Below are positions 6,209-13,861 of a stretch of 16,637 nt of DNA, in pieces. Source of the stretch: Pseudomonadota bacterium (GTDB lineage: Bacteria; Desulfobacterota; Desulfovibrionia; Desulfovibrionales; Desulfovibrionaceae); assembly GCA_023450535.1 (NCBI GenBank), contig JAEXGX010000019.1, positions 1-16,637 on the forward strand. The letters run 5' to 3'. How positions within the stretch are numbered: the first letter of the stretch is position 1; every line of letters starts with the position of its first letter. Made by a program: the position numbers and the translations under genes. Under the pieces are notes generated by a model. It was not told the origin of the DNA and did no database searches. It saw nothing but the letters and a program-made list of their open reading frames with translations.

Positions 6209-6712
6209 CAGAATCTCGGAAGGGGGAAGTGACGTACCCTTGAGCATGGCCTCCACGCGTTCAACAGCAGGCGGCACCACAGGCAAGCCGCCCATCCACC
6301 TGCGTTTGAGAAACAGGGCCGCGACATCGTCGTCCGAACCGGTGAACTTAAAGCGCAGCGCCGGATACGGCTTTTCTCCGCGCGCACCGGAAAGCGATGC
6401 GGGAGCCCAATTTCCCGCAATATGCAAAATGGAGGGAAAGGCTGTCTCTGCCTTGCCGCGAATGGCCTCCACGCTGATTCCGGCAAAGGAATGCGGCACT
6501 TCAACCATGGCTCCAATGCACATTTTATCCAGCGCCCTACGGATCAGGGGAAAATATGCGGAACTGGCGATGGTGACTGTGGGCACGCCCCGCTTTTCCA
6601 GTTCCACCTGCTCCGCTGTCTGGGTGAAGGTATAGGTACCGCAATCCCCACGAGGTGGTCACCGGGGTTGTCCCGAATTTTTCGGGCTTCCGTTAATCTT
6701 TGTAAGAATACG
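6209..6712 (-). pseudogene. Relic of a second UGSC-family protein, Cys-containing
   Basis: The minus strand encodes a close but broken relative of the 3339-5057 selenoprotein. It has LEKRGVPTVTI against LEKRGIPTVTI, FKFTGSDDDV against FKFTGSEPEV, and VERVEAMLKGTSLPP against VQAMLKGTSLPP. Just upstream it reads GDCGTYT where the intact protein has GDUGGCT. Cys (codon 6641-6643) replaces Sec, and Tyr replaces the resolving Cys. The segment before that (KIRDNPGDHLVGIAV) is in a different frame, so a frameshift lies at about 6637-6649. No signal peptide remains. The C-terminal end stops matching at about 6209, losing roughly 350 residues. A frame from the GTG at 6607 exists but lacks the active site. 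Confidence 0.82.
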
Positions 6713-6820
6713 GTAAGTTTTCTGCCGTAATTCCGGCTTGGCAAGCGGAGGAAGAGGACATACCCTTGGTTTCACAGTATCCCCTGCCCTCTCGGGCAAT
6801 TCACAAAGAGTAATCTGATC

Positions 6821-7552
6821 ATGAATCTGGTGCGAAATATCATTCGGCGCTGGAAGCGCCACCCGGTACGCGGCACACTGCTCGGCCTTGCACTGCTGCT
6901 GGCGCTGGACATCGGCCGTTATCTGCTCTGGCCGCCCGTGAGCTGGCTGGCCACGGCCAATCCGCCAGTCACTGCCATGATGGAATACCGCCGCGAGCAA
7001 TGGGACAGGGCACGGGCGGAACAGGGTAAGGAAGCCAAAGACATGCCCCTGCGGCAAACCTGGATGCCGCTTGGGCGTATCTCTCCCCATCTGCGCAAGG
7101 CCGTGGTCATTTCAGAGGATGACACATTCTGGGATCACAACGGGTTCAATTTCAACACCATGCAAGACGCTCTGGAGCGCAATCTGAAAAAAGGACGCTT
7201 GGCCGCCGGTGGAAGCACCATCACTCAGCAACTGGCCAAAAATCTGTGGTTTACGCCGGAACGCTCCATCCTGCGCAAAATCAAGGAGGCTGTCATGGCC
7301 TGCCGTCTGGAACTGCTGCTGGACAAGGAGCGTATTCTGGAGCTGTACCTCAATGTGGCGGAATGGGGCAATGGCATTTACGGCGCGGAGGCGGCGGCCC
7401 GGCATTATTTCGGCAAATCTGCGGCCCGGCTTACCGCGCAGGAGGCCGCCAGCCTGGCCGCCATTCTGCCCTCACCGCACAAGCGCACGCCCAACTCTCC
7501 GCTGGTAAGGAAACTGGCCGCACGGCTGGTAAAACGCATGCCGCTGTATTAG
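6821..7552 (+). CDS. mtgA: Monofunctional biosynthetic peptidoglycan transglycosylase
   Basis: A 243-residue GT51 glycosyltransferase that polymerises lipid II into glycan strands at the outer face of the inner membrane. One N-terminal membrane segment (about 19-37) anchors it. All family motifs are present in order: SEDDTFWDHNG with catalytic Glu99, GGSTITQQLAKNL at 130-142, RKIKEAVMA with Glu156, and KERILELYLNVAEWG. It has no transpeptidase domain, and the length is normal for MtgA. The ribosome-binding site is weak (AAAGAG about 10 bases upstream). It is transcribed divergently from the UGSC relic and stands alone, so its neighbourhood says little about regulation. Confidence 0.95.
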   Translation: MNLVRNIIRRWKRHPVRGTLLGLALLLALDIGRYLLWPPVSWLATANPPVTAMMEYRREQWDRARAEQGKEAKDMPLRQTWMPLGRISPHLRKAVVISEDDTFWDHNGFNFNTMQDALERNLKKGRLAAGGSTITQQLAKNLWFTPERSILRKIKEAVMACRLELLLDKERILELYLNVAEWGNGIYGAEAAARHYFGKSAARLTAQEAASLAAILPSPHKRTPNSPLVRKLAARLVKRMPLY

Positions 7553-7588
7553 GGTGTATTAACATAGAACATAAAGAACTTGCTTTTC

Positions 7589-7637
7589 GGGGCTCATCTC
7601 TGCTCTCTTTAACCGTCGAAGCTTCGCTCCTGCGGTT
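7589..7637 (+). repeat. Dispersed 49-bp repeat, copy B, with internal hairpin
   Basis: It matches 5084-5132 at about 42 of 49 bases in the same orientation. The outer stem is AACCG (7611-7615) with CGGTT (7633-7637), a compensated version of the stem in copy A. It lies 36 bases after the mtgA stop, and copy A lies 26 bases after the selenoprotein stop, so both sit directly downstream of genes. Confidence 0.6.
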
Positions 7638-7692
7638 AAAGGTGCCCCGTACCCCGTCGGGAGGAATCATGCCCCCGATCTCCCTCAATATA

Positions 7693-7707
7693 TTGGGATT
7701 ATCCCAA
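7693..7707. promoter_or_regulatory. Short perfect palindrome
   Basis: TTGGGAT (7693-7699) and ATCCCAA (7701-7707) form a perfect dyad around one base. It could be a regulator half-site pair or a small hairpin; no protein can be assigned. Confidence 0.3.
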
Positions 7708-7840
7708 ATAACGTGAACAGCCCCTAAAGCAGTTCAGCATTGAAATTGTACAGGCCGAGACACGAGGCTCCAGTTCACAGTTTGCACGCCTGAAGCCGGT
7801 ACTTAACGCCGCAAGGGCCCCCGCGTTGATCGTACCTGGT

Positions 7841-7892
7841 AAATTCCGTATGATTATTTTTTGGGGTGGAGCTTTCCGTTCATACGGAATTT
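7841..7892. promoter_or_regulatory. 12-bp inverted repeat upstream of the dehydrogenase gene
   Basis: AAATTCCGTATG (7841-7852) and its exact reverse complement (7881-7892) flank 28 bases that include a run of six T. The two arms are 40 bp apart, close to four helical turns, and the second arm ends 52 bases before the start codon. It could be a two-site operator or the stem of a leader RNA structure. Confidence 0.5.
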
Positions 7893-7944
7893 GCGCCGCC
7901 GACCGATCGTTTCCAAAATTAAACCACTCCAAGGAGAATGCCTC

Positions 7945-8847
7945 ATGTCCGACAAAGCGCGTATCGGGTGGATCGGCACTGGCGTCATGGGTTCCGCCAT
8001 GGCGGGTCATCTGCTGGCTGCGGGATATCCCCTGACCGTCTACAGCCGCACCAAATCCAAGTGTCAGCCCCTGCTGGACAACGGCGCGGCCTGGGCCGCG
8101 TCCCCGGCCGAAGTCGGCGAGGCGAGCGATATCGTCTTTTCCATTGTCGGCTACCCCAAGGACGTGGAAGAAGTCACCATCGGCGGGCACGGCTGCCTCG
8201 CAGGCCTGAAGAAAGGCGGTATCGTCTGCGACATGACCACCTCCAGCCCGTCTCTTGCCAAACGCATTGCGGAAGAAGCGGCGAAACAGGGCCGCATCGC
8301 GCTGGACGCCCCTGTCACCGGCGGCGATGTCGGCGCGCGTGAAGCCCGGCTGTCCATTTTTGTCGGCGGGGAACGCGCCGCGTATGAAAAAACGTTGCCC
8401 TGCCTTGAAGTCATGGGCAAAAAAATTCTGCACTGCGGCGATGCGGGCGCGGGCCAATACGCAAAACTGGCTAACCAGGTAGCCATTGCCGGGGTTATGT
8501 TCAGCGTGTGCGAATCCTTGCTCTTCGCGCAGGAAGCCGGAATCGACGTGGCCAAATGGCGGGATCTGGTCGGTTCCGGAGCAGCCGGAAGCGCCGCCAT
8601 GAACACGCTCGGCGTCCGCTTGCTGGGGCAGGATTATGAACCCGGTTTCTTTGTCGACCACTTCATCAAGGACCTGGGGCTCTGCCTGGAAGAATGCCGC
8701 CGCATGGGCCTTGTTCTGCCCGGCGTGGAACTGGCTGAAGAACTGTACCGCTCCGTTCAGGCCAGGGGCGAAGGTAAGAAGGGCACCCAGATTCTGGTCA
8801 AGGCGCTGGCCGAACTGTCCGGTAAAACCTGGAATACGCATTCCTGA
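7945..8847 (+). CDS. 3-hydroxyisobutyrate dehydrogenase-family (beta-hydroxyacid) dehydrogenase
   Basis: A 300-residue NAD(P)-dependent oxidoreductase. The N-terminal Rossmann fold has the family signature IGWIGTGVMGSAMAGHL (residues 7-23). The substrate loop DAPVTGGDVGA (121-131) follows, then the catalytic Lys174 and Asn177 in AKLANQ, then the all-helical C-terminal half with the conserved DHFIKDLGL. Family members reversibly oxidise 3-hydroxyacids such as 3-hydroxyisobutyrate, tartronate semialdehyde/glycerate or sulfolactaldehyde/dihydroxypropanesulfonate; which one applies here cannot be decided. The ATG at 7945 is chosen because AAGGAG precedes it by 8 bases. A terminator follows, so it is monocistronic, with a possible operator in the upstream inverted repeat. 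In this setting a link to sulfonate or hydroxyacid metabolism is plausible. Confidence 0.9.
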   Translation: MSDKARIGWIGTGVMGSAMAGHLLAAGYPLTVYSRTKSKCQPLLDNGAAWAASPAEVGEASDIVFSIVGYPKDVEEVTIGGHGCLAGLKKGGIVCDMTTSSPSLAKRIAEEAAKQGRIALDAPVTGGDVGAREARLSIFVGGERAAYEKTLPCLEVMGKKILHCGDAGAGQYAKLANQVAIAGVMFSVCESLLFAQEAGIDVAKWRDLVGSGAAGSAAMNTLGVRLLGQDYEPGFFVDHFIKDLGLCLEECRRMGLVLPGVELAEELYRSVQARGEGKKGTQILVKALAELSGKTWNTHS

Positions 8848-8871
8848 TCTGCCGCCTTTATGTATGCCAAA

Positions 8872-8904
8872 CGCCGGAGTTTCCACAGAAACTCCGGCGC
8901 TTTT
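8872..8904 (+). terminator. Intrinsic terminator after the dehydrogenase gene
   Basis: CGCCGGAGTTTC (8872-8883) pairs perfectly with GAAACTCCGGCG (8888-8899) over a CACA loop, followed by a T-rich tail. It separates the dehydrogenase gene from the sigma54-type operon. Confidence 0.9.
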
Positions 8905-8944
8905 ATTTTACAGCCTGTTCAGCTTTCCTTCCGGGGCTTCACGA

Positions 8945-8970
8945 AAAAATTGTTCATGTCATCAATTTTT
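8945..8970. promoter_or_regulatory. Candidate enhancer site for a sigma54 activator
   Basis: AAAAATTG (8945-8952) and CAATTTTT (8963-8970) form an inverted repeat about 80 bp upstream of the sigma54-type promoter. A second dyad, TTCATG (8953-8958) and CATGAA (8981-8986), overlaps it. An AT-rich stretch at about 8995-9036 between site and promoter could bend. Binding is inferred from position only. Confidence 0.35.
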
Positions 8971-9036
8971 CGTTGAATATCATGAAAACCATGCCTTAAT
9001 TTACCATAATATATTATATTTATTGATAAATAATTA

Positions 9037-9053
9037 TGGCATGGCTTGTGCAA
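9037..9053 (+). promoter_or_regulatory. Sigma54-type (-24/-12) promoter of the hydrolase/TRAP operon
   Basis: TGGCATGGCTTGTGCAA carries the invariant GG and GC dinucleotides at the exact sigma54 spacing. It differs from the consensus TGGCAC-N5-TTGC by two bases. It lies 61 bases before the hydrolase start codon. A sigma54 activator gene follows the same gene cluster. Confidence 0.7.
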
Positions 9054-9114
9054 TACCTTTACCGGGTACCCCAGCATCACAAAAATTTCATTTTTCCCAT
9101 AACCGGAGGATATC

Positions 9115-10725
9115 ATGCCCAACGGAAAGAAAAACGCCATTGTTGTCATGTTTGACAGCATGCAGCACAACTATCTCGGCTGTTACGGCAACGAGTGGAT
9201 GAAAACGCCCAACCTCGACCGTTTCGCGCGGGAAGGCATCCTGTTTGAAAACGCCTATGTTGAAGGCCTGCCCACCGTTCCCGCCCGCCGCGCCATGCAT
9301 TCCGGACGTTATACCCTGCCCGTGTCCGGTTGGGTGCCTGCCAGCATGGAAGACACTTTTATTGCCGATCTTTGCTGGGGGATGGGGATTGATACCGCTC
9401 TTGTCTTCGACTGCCCCAACTACCGCCTGCCCAAATTCGGCTACACGCGCGGTTTCGACAATGTCATGTTCACCCACGGCAGTGAAGGCGATCAGAGCTA
9501 TTTCGCAAATGATCCCCTTTATCATGGCAACCCTCGCGATTTCGTAGAAGAGCACATCATGGAAACAGCCGACAAGGTGCTCGGCAGCCGTGTGATCGAC
9601 CCTCTGCTGGAAGAAATCGGTTGCTTCCTGAAGCAGCACCAGCACTGGAAAAGCCCGGAAGACCGTTATGTCGCCCGTACCATCCGCAAGGCCATCCGCT
9701 ATCTTGAAGAGGCGGATCGCACCCACCCCTTCTTCCTTTGGGTTGATTCCTTTGATCCGCATGAACCGTGGGATCCGCCCTCAGTCTACATGGACTTCCC
9801 CTGCCCTTACGACCCGGACTATAAAGGCAAAGACCAGTTCATGCCCATGCTCTGCCCGGTTGAAGGCGTGTACACTGAAGAAGAATTGCACCACATTCGG
9901 ATGTTGTATGCCGAACTCATTACCCTGTGCGATACCTATTTCGGTGAGTTGATGGATACCGTGCGCCGCCTCGGCCTGGAAGACGATACCCTGGTCATGG
10001 TGGTTTCCGATCACGGCGAACCGCTCGGCAATGGCGAACACGGCCACGGCATCATGCGCAAAATCCGCCCCTGGCCCTATGAAGAACTGGCTCACGGCAT
10101 CATGTTGATGCGCGGTCCCGGTCTGCCTGCGGGCAAACGCGTAAAAAGCTTTGTGCAGTCTGTAGACGTGGCCCCCACCATCTGCGACTGGCTGGGCATC
10201 GGCGTACAGTCTTTCCATCAGGGTTTCAGTCTCCTGCCGCTGGCACGCGGCGAAGTGGACAAGGTGCGTGATTTCGCTATTGCCGGCTACTACAAATTCT
10301 CCTGGTCGATCATTACCGAAGACTGGTCTTACATTCACTGGCTCAAGAATGACGATGTGACCACCAATGCCGACTACATGTCCGCCATTTATCTTGACTC
10401 TACCAAGGAAGCCGGTGGAGGACTGATTCCCGCCATGCAGAAGGACGGCCTGTATGGAGACGAAAATCCGGTCTATAAAAAAGAAAAGAAGGCCGAGCCC
10501 ATGAACGAGGCTCTGCGCAAGCATCTGGAAGCCGCGACGCTCGACGGAGAAGAGCAGTGGACCTGCACACCCGGCGCCGTGGCCGAAGTACCCGAAGAAG
10601 ATGAACTGTACGACCGCCGCACCGACCGCTTCCAGCTCCACAACGTCGCGGCCGCCCATCCCGACGTAGCCCGTGCGCTTCTCATGCAACTCAAGGATTA
10701 CATGATGGAATTGCGCAATTCCTGA
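9115..10725 (+). CDS. Sulfatase-superfamily hydrolase with Thr at the nucleophile position
   Basis: A 536-residue member of the alkaline phosphatase/sulfatase superfamily without a signal peptide, so probably cytoplasmic. The opening FDSMQHNYLGCYGNEWMKTP carries metal-ligand Asp14. A second metal site is VVSDHGEPLGNGEHGHG with Asp299 and His300, and DPHEPWDPP (214-222) supplies a further His. The nucleophile motif, normally C/S-x-P-x-R, is TVPAR at 54-58, with Thr54 (codon 9274-9276) where sulfatases carry the formylglycine precursor. Formylglycine cannot form from Thr, so classical sulfatase chemistry is unlikely. Thr nucleophiles occur in phosphodiesterase and phosphonate-hydrolase branches of the superfamily. 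The ribosome-binding site GGAGG lies just before the ATG. It is the first gene after the sigma54-type promoter and is followed by a TRAP transporter that probably imports its substrate. Confidence 0.85.
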   Translation: MPNGKKNAIVVMFDSMQHNYLGCYGNEWMKTPNLDRFAREGILFENAYVEGLPTVPARRAMHSGRYTLPVSGWVPASMEDTFIADLCWGMGIDTALVFDCPNYRLPKFGYTRGFDNVMFTHGSEGDQSYFANDPLYHGNPRDFVEEHIMETADKVLGSRVIDPLLEEIGCFLKQHQHWKSPEDRYVARTIRKAIRYLEEADRTHPFFLWVDSFDPHEPWDPPSVYMDFPCPYDPDYKGKDQFMPMLCPVEGVYTEEELHHIRMLYAELITLCDTYFGELMDTVRRLGLEDDTLVMVVSDHGEPLGNGEHGHGIMRKIRPWPYEELAHGIMLMRGPGLPAGKRVKSFVQSVDVAPTICDWLGIGVQSFHQGFSLLPLARGEVDKVRDFAIAGYYKFSWSIITEDWSYIHWLKNDDVTTNADYMSAIYLDSTKEAGGGLIPAMQKDGLYGDENPVYKKEKKAEPMNEALRKHLEAATLDGEEQWTCTPGAVAEVPEEDELYDRRTDRFQLHNVAAAHPDVARALLMQLKDYMMELRNS

Positions 10726-10733
10726 GCCACAGA

Positions 10734-10765
10734 AGGCGTCCCTCCGGCAGCGAAAAGGGGCGCCT
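10734..10765 (+). other. Intercistronic hairpin
   Basis: AGGCGTCCC (10734-10742) pairs with GGGGCGCCT (10757-10765), nine pairs including one G-U, between the hydrolase and the solute-binding protein genes. There is no T-tract, so RNA processing or stability is more likely than termination. Confidence 0.4.
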
Positions 10766-10849
10766 CCGCCGCCGTTTCACGCTGGAAACACACCTTACTT
10801 GCCTCTCCGGCAGCCTGAAAAGACCAACCGCTCTGCAAAGGAAGTTTTT

Positions 10850-11878
10850 ATGAACAAACTTACCGCTTACGCCCTTTCCGCTCTTGCTCTGTGTCTTTTT
10901 GCTCCCGCCGCCCATGCTGAAAAAGTGGATCTTGTGTGTCAGGGGCTTACCATGACACACGCCAGTTCCGATATTCTCCGCGCCGCCTTCGACCAAATCC
11001 GCAAGGACAGCAATGGTGAAATCAATATTTCCTTTGTACAGGTTGGCGCCATAGTCAAACATGAAGGAGCCTACCCCGCCATCCGCGACGGCATGATGGA
11101 CATGGGCCACTACCTTCCCGCGCATGTTTCCACCCAGATGCCCCATGCTCTGGCCATGACTTTCCCCTGGCTGACGGAAGACGCCATCCACGGCGCCCGT
11201 GTTGCGGAAAAGCTCATCTCCTCGATCCCTGAAATAAACGAAGAGGTGAACAAGGGGGTAAAGCACCTTGTGGGATTCTCTGCCGACCGTAACGCCTTCC
11301 TCAGCCACACGCCCATCCACTCGCCTGCCGACCTCAAGGGAAAACGCGTCATGACCTGGGTGCCCGATCTGCTTGACGAAATCAAAGGCTACGGCGCCAT
11401 TCCCGTCCATGTTTCCATGACCGATATCTATGTCGGCCTGCAGCGCGGCCTTGGTGACGCCGTGTACGGCTCTCTTCCCATGTTCAGTACGCTGAAGCTC
11501 ACTGAAGTAGCCAAGGAATTCACAGTGATGCCCGCTACCAGCAACTCCATGCAATGCATCGGCGGCAGCCTTGATACTTTTGCCGGGCTCTCCAAAGAGC
11601 AAGTCGCCATCATCGAAAAGAACCTCAGCGACAAAGGCCTGGCCATTGCCTCCGCCATCTATGAATACGGCAACCGTGACCTCGACCAGTTCAAGAAGGA
11701 CGGCGTGAATATCTACTACCCCACCAAGGAAGAACTTGCCCTGTTCCGCGACGCCTCCATGCCTGAAATGCGCAAGGCAACCATCACGAAACTCCGGAAC
11801 GCCGGCATGAAGAATCCTGAGGAATTCATGGAACGCGTATACACCATTGCCAAGACCGTCCCTCCTGTTACCCGCTAG
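10850..11878 (+). CDS. TRAP transporter solute-binding protein (DctP family)
   Basis: A 342-residue periplasmic binding protein. The signal peptide MNKLTAYALSALALCLFAPA ends with a likely cut after AHA (residue 23). Typical DctP features follow: an early strand and helix with SSDILRAAFDQIRKDSNGEI, IRDGMMDMGHYLPAHVSTQM, then PADLKGKRVMTW and a helical C-terminal half. It would bind an organic anion and deliver it to the DctQM permease encoded 71 bases downstream. The ATG at 10850 is preferred over upstream in-frame starts because AAAGGAAG lies 5-6 bases before it and the signal peptide then begins correctly. It belongs to the sigma54-type operon with the Thr-type hydrolase. The substrate cannot be read from sequence. 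Confidence 0.92.
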   Translation: MNKLTAYALSALALCLFAPAAHAEKVDLVCQGLTMTHASSDILRAAFDQIRKDSNGEINISFVQVGAIVKHEGAYPAIRDGMMDMGHYLPAHVSTQMPHALAMTFPWLTEDAIHGARVAEKLISSIPEINEEVNKGVKHLVGFSADRNAFLSHTPIHSPADLKGKRVMTWVPDLLDEIKGYGAIPVHVSMTDIYVGLQRGLGDAVYGSLPMFSTLKLTEVAKEFTVMPATSNSMQCIGGSLDTFAGLSKEQVAIIEKNLSDKGLAIASAIYEYGNRDLDQFKKDGVNIYYPTKEELALFRDASMPEMRKATITKLRNAGMKNPEEFMERVYTIAKTVPPVTR

Positions 11879-11903
11879 TTATAATCCCAGCTTTTCCACA
11901 GGT

Positions 11904-11921
11904 GCGGGGCATCAGCCCCGC
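11904..11921 (+). other. Intercistronic hairpin between binding protein and permease genes
   Basis: GCGGGGC (11904-11910) pairs perfectly with GCCCCGC (11915-11921) over ATCA. No T-tract follows. It could stabilise the upstream transcript or partly attenuate the permease, giving more binding protein than permease. Confidence 0.45.
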
Positions 11922-11949
11922 TCCGCTTCCAGCCATAGAGGTATAAAAC

Positions 11950-13845
11950 ATGTCTTCCCTCCAGACTGAAGTCCAGCGTGGTCCCCTTGAGCGGGCATAC
12001 CATACGTTTTTTGAAAAGCTTTTCTACCTTGGCGGGCTGCTCCTTATCTTGCTGGTTCCGCCCATTGTCTTCGACATCGTCGCCAGAACCTGCTTCGGTT
12101 TTTCCCTGGTAGGCATGATGGAAGTGGAAACGCTTACATTGGTGGTAAGTGTCTTTCTCGCGGTCGGTCTTGTTACCGGAAAGCAGCAGCACATCGACGT
12201 TGATCTTGTCTTCAGCTGCTTTTCCCAAAAGACAAAGGACAGACTCTGGGTGTTCATCCGCCTTCTGTGCTGCATCACGGCAACGCTTTTCACCATCATT
12301 ACGTTCAACTCCGGCATGGAATGGCATGAACGCACTTTTATTTTACAGATTCCCGAAAAATATTTCATGCTTATCGTCAGCTTCGGCTTCGCCTCCATGG
12401 CACTGGGGATGTTCTTTGAACTCGTACGCGACGTGAAGCGTCTTATTGAGAAGAAGGATCATATCGGGCTTATCCTTGCCGTGGCCTGCGCGGTTTTGTT
12501 CTGTACTCTCCCCTTCATCTACAAAGCCACAGGCTGCAGACTTTCCGGCATGACCATCGGCGTCATTGGTTTCTGTATCCTCTTTCTGCTTATTCTCAGC
12601 CGTGTTCCCATCGGATTTGCCATGCTCTTCGTCGCCGCTATCGGCGTCGTGGCTCTCAAGAGAAACCCCGCCGCCGCCATCCGCAGCCTCAGCGATATCC
12701 CCTTCCGCTCCATCAACGACTTCGTATTCGTCGCCATCCCCATGTTCATGCTCATGGGCGAACTGGCGTCCCGTTCCGGCCTGAGCAAAAGCCTCTTCAC
12801 CTGCGCCAACGCCTTCCTCGGCAGGCTCCCCGGAGGTCTCGCAGGGGCTACCGTCGCCGGTTGCGCGGGCTTCGGCGCGGTATGCGGGGACTCTCTGCCC
12901 ACAGTCATCACCATGAGTTCCGTGGCCCTGCCCGAAATGCGCGAACGCAAATATTCCATGCCTCTTGCCTGCGGTTCCCTGGCCGCTGGCGGCACGCTGG
13001 GCATCCTCATCCCGCCGTCCATGGGCTTCATCTTCTACTCGCTGATGACGGAACAGAGTATCGGCAAACTGTTCATCGCCGGCATACTTCCCGGCATCCT
13101 GCTCACCACCATATTCATTCTGATCATCATGTTTCAGGTCCGGCGCAACCCAAGTCTTGCACCCGCTTCTCCCCGCGTGCCTCTGCGCGAAAAGCTCATG
13201 ACAGTCGCGGGGCTGCTCCCCATTGTCTGCCTGTTCGTCATCGTGGTGGGCGGCATCCTGGCCGGAACCTTCACTCCCGGCGAAGGCGGCGCCGTCGGAG
13301 CCTTCGGCGCTTTCATCTATGCCCTGGTTCGCAGGACATTAACCGGGGAAAACTTCAAAAGCGCCCTGCACGATACCGCCCTCATGACCGCCAAAGTATT
13401 TGCCCTGCTCGCTGGCGTATATGTGTTCGGTGCCTTCCTCGCCGTCTCCCACCTGCCCCGCCTCATGGCCGAAGCCGTCACTTCTGTGGGGCTGAACAGC
13501 TACGTGCTGCTTTTCTCCGTCATTCTGCTGTATATCTTTCTCGGCTGCGTGATGAATATCGTACCCATGATGCTGCTCACTCTGCCTTCCCTCTGGCCCT
13601 CCATTCAAGCTGTCGGCATCGACGGCATCTGGTTCGGCGTCATCACCGTCATTGTCATGGAAATGGGCATGATTACTCCCCCCATCGGCCTGAACGTATT
13701 CGCCATGTCCAGCATCGCATCCGATGTGCCTATGGCATCGATCTTCAAGGGCATTCTGCCCTTCTTCCTGGGCATGATTCTCTGCGTACTGCTCATTATT
13801 CTGTTCCCACCCATTGCCACATGGCTCCCCGATTTGCTTTTCTAG
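11950..13845 (+). CDS. TRAP transporter permease, fused small and large subunits (DctQM)
   Basis: A 631-residue inner-membrane protein. The N-terminal DctQ part has four membrane segments (about 25-45, 60-77, 100-119, 139-159) and the conserved loop KQQHIDVDLV. Linking segments from about 172 lead into the DctM part (about 200-631), with about a dozen segments and family motifs such as SRVPIGFAML, FVAIPMFMLMGELASRSGLS, GCAGFGAVCGDSLPT, GTLGILIPPS and ITPPIGLNVF. DctM carries out Na+ or H+ driven uptake with the periplasmic binding protein. Separate Q and M genes are more common, but fusions are well known. GAGGT lies 7 bases before the ATG. It is the last gene before a hairpin terminator in the sigma54-type operon. 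Confidence 0.95.
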   Translation: MSSLQTEVQRGPLERAYHTFFEKLFYLGGLLLILLVPPIVFDIVARTCFGFSLVGMMEVETLTLVVSVFLAVGLVTGKQQHIDVDLVFSCFSQKTKDRLWVFIRLLCCITATLFTIITFNSGMEWHERTFILQIPEKYFMLIVSFGFASMALGMFFELVRDVKRLIEKKDHIGLILAVACAVLFCTLPFIYKATGCRLSGMTIGVIGFCILFLLILSRVPIGFAMLFVAAIGVVALKRNPAAAIRSLSDIPFRSINDFVFVAIPMFMLMGELASRSGLSKSLFTCANAFLGRLPGGLAGATVAGCAGFGAVCGDSLPTVITMSSVALPEMRERKYSMPLACGSLAAGGTLGILIPPSMGFIFYSLMTEQSIGKLFIAGILPGILLTTIFILIIMFQVRRNPSLAPASPRVPLREKLMTVAGLLPIVCLFVIVVGGILAGTFTPGEGGAVGAFGAFIYALVRRTLTGENFKSALHDTALMTAKVFALLAGVYVFGAFLAVSHLPRLMAEAVTSVGLNSYVLLFSVILLYIFLGCVMNIVPMMLLTLPSLWPSIQAVGIDGIWFGVITVIVMEMGMITPPIGLNVFAMSSIASDVPMASIFKGILPFFLGMILCVLLIILFPPIATWLPDLLF

Positions 13846-13861
13846 AACATCCAGCGGCACT

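Larger units (their letters stand above)
7553..7944. other. Gene-free region upstream of the dehydrogenase gene
   Basis: This 392-base gap has no convincing coding sequence. It contains repeat copy B (7589-7637), a 15-base palindrome (7693-7707) and a 12-bp inverted repeat (7841-7892). The ribosome-binding site AAGGAG (7931-7936) of the dehydrogenase lies at its end. I see no sigma54 site here. Confidence 0.6.

Noticed and set aside
6113..6607. Intact 164-residue gene on the minus strand
   Set aside because: It lacks the active-site motif and signal peptide, loses homology after about 6209, and runs into the XRE gene. It is the open part of the UGSC relic.
6688..6708. Similarity of the sequence upstream of the UGSC relic (complement contains TTCTTACAAA..TTAAC) to the operator region near 3227-3243
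   Set aside because: In the relic these bases are in frame with coding sequence that leads into the active-site segment, so a shared operator is less likely than chance; the match is also short.
7699..8886. 395-codon minus-strand frame opposite the dehydrogenase gene
   Set aside because: The plus strand encodes a complete dehydrogenase with all family motifs and a good ribosome-binding site; the opposite frame shows no domain.
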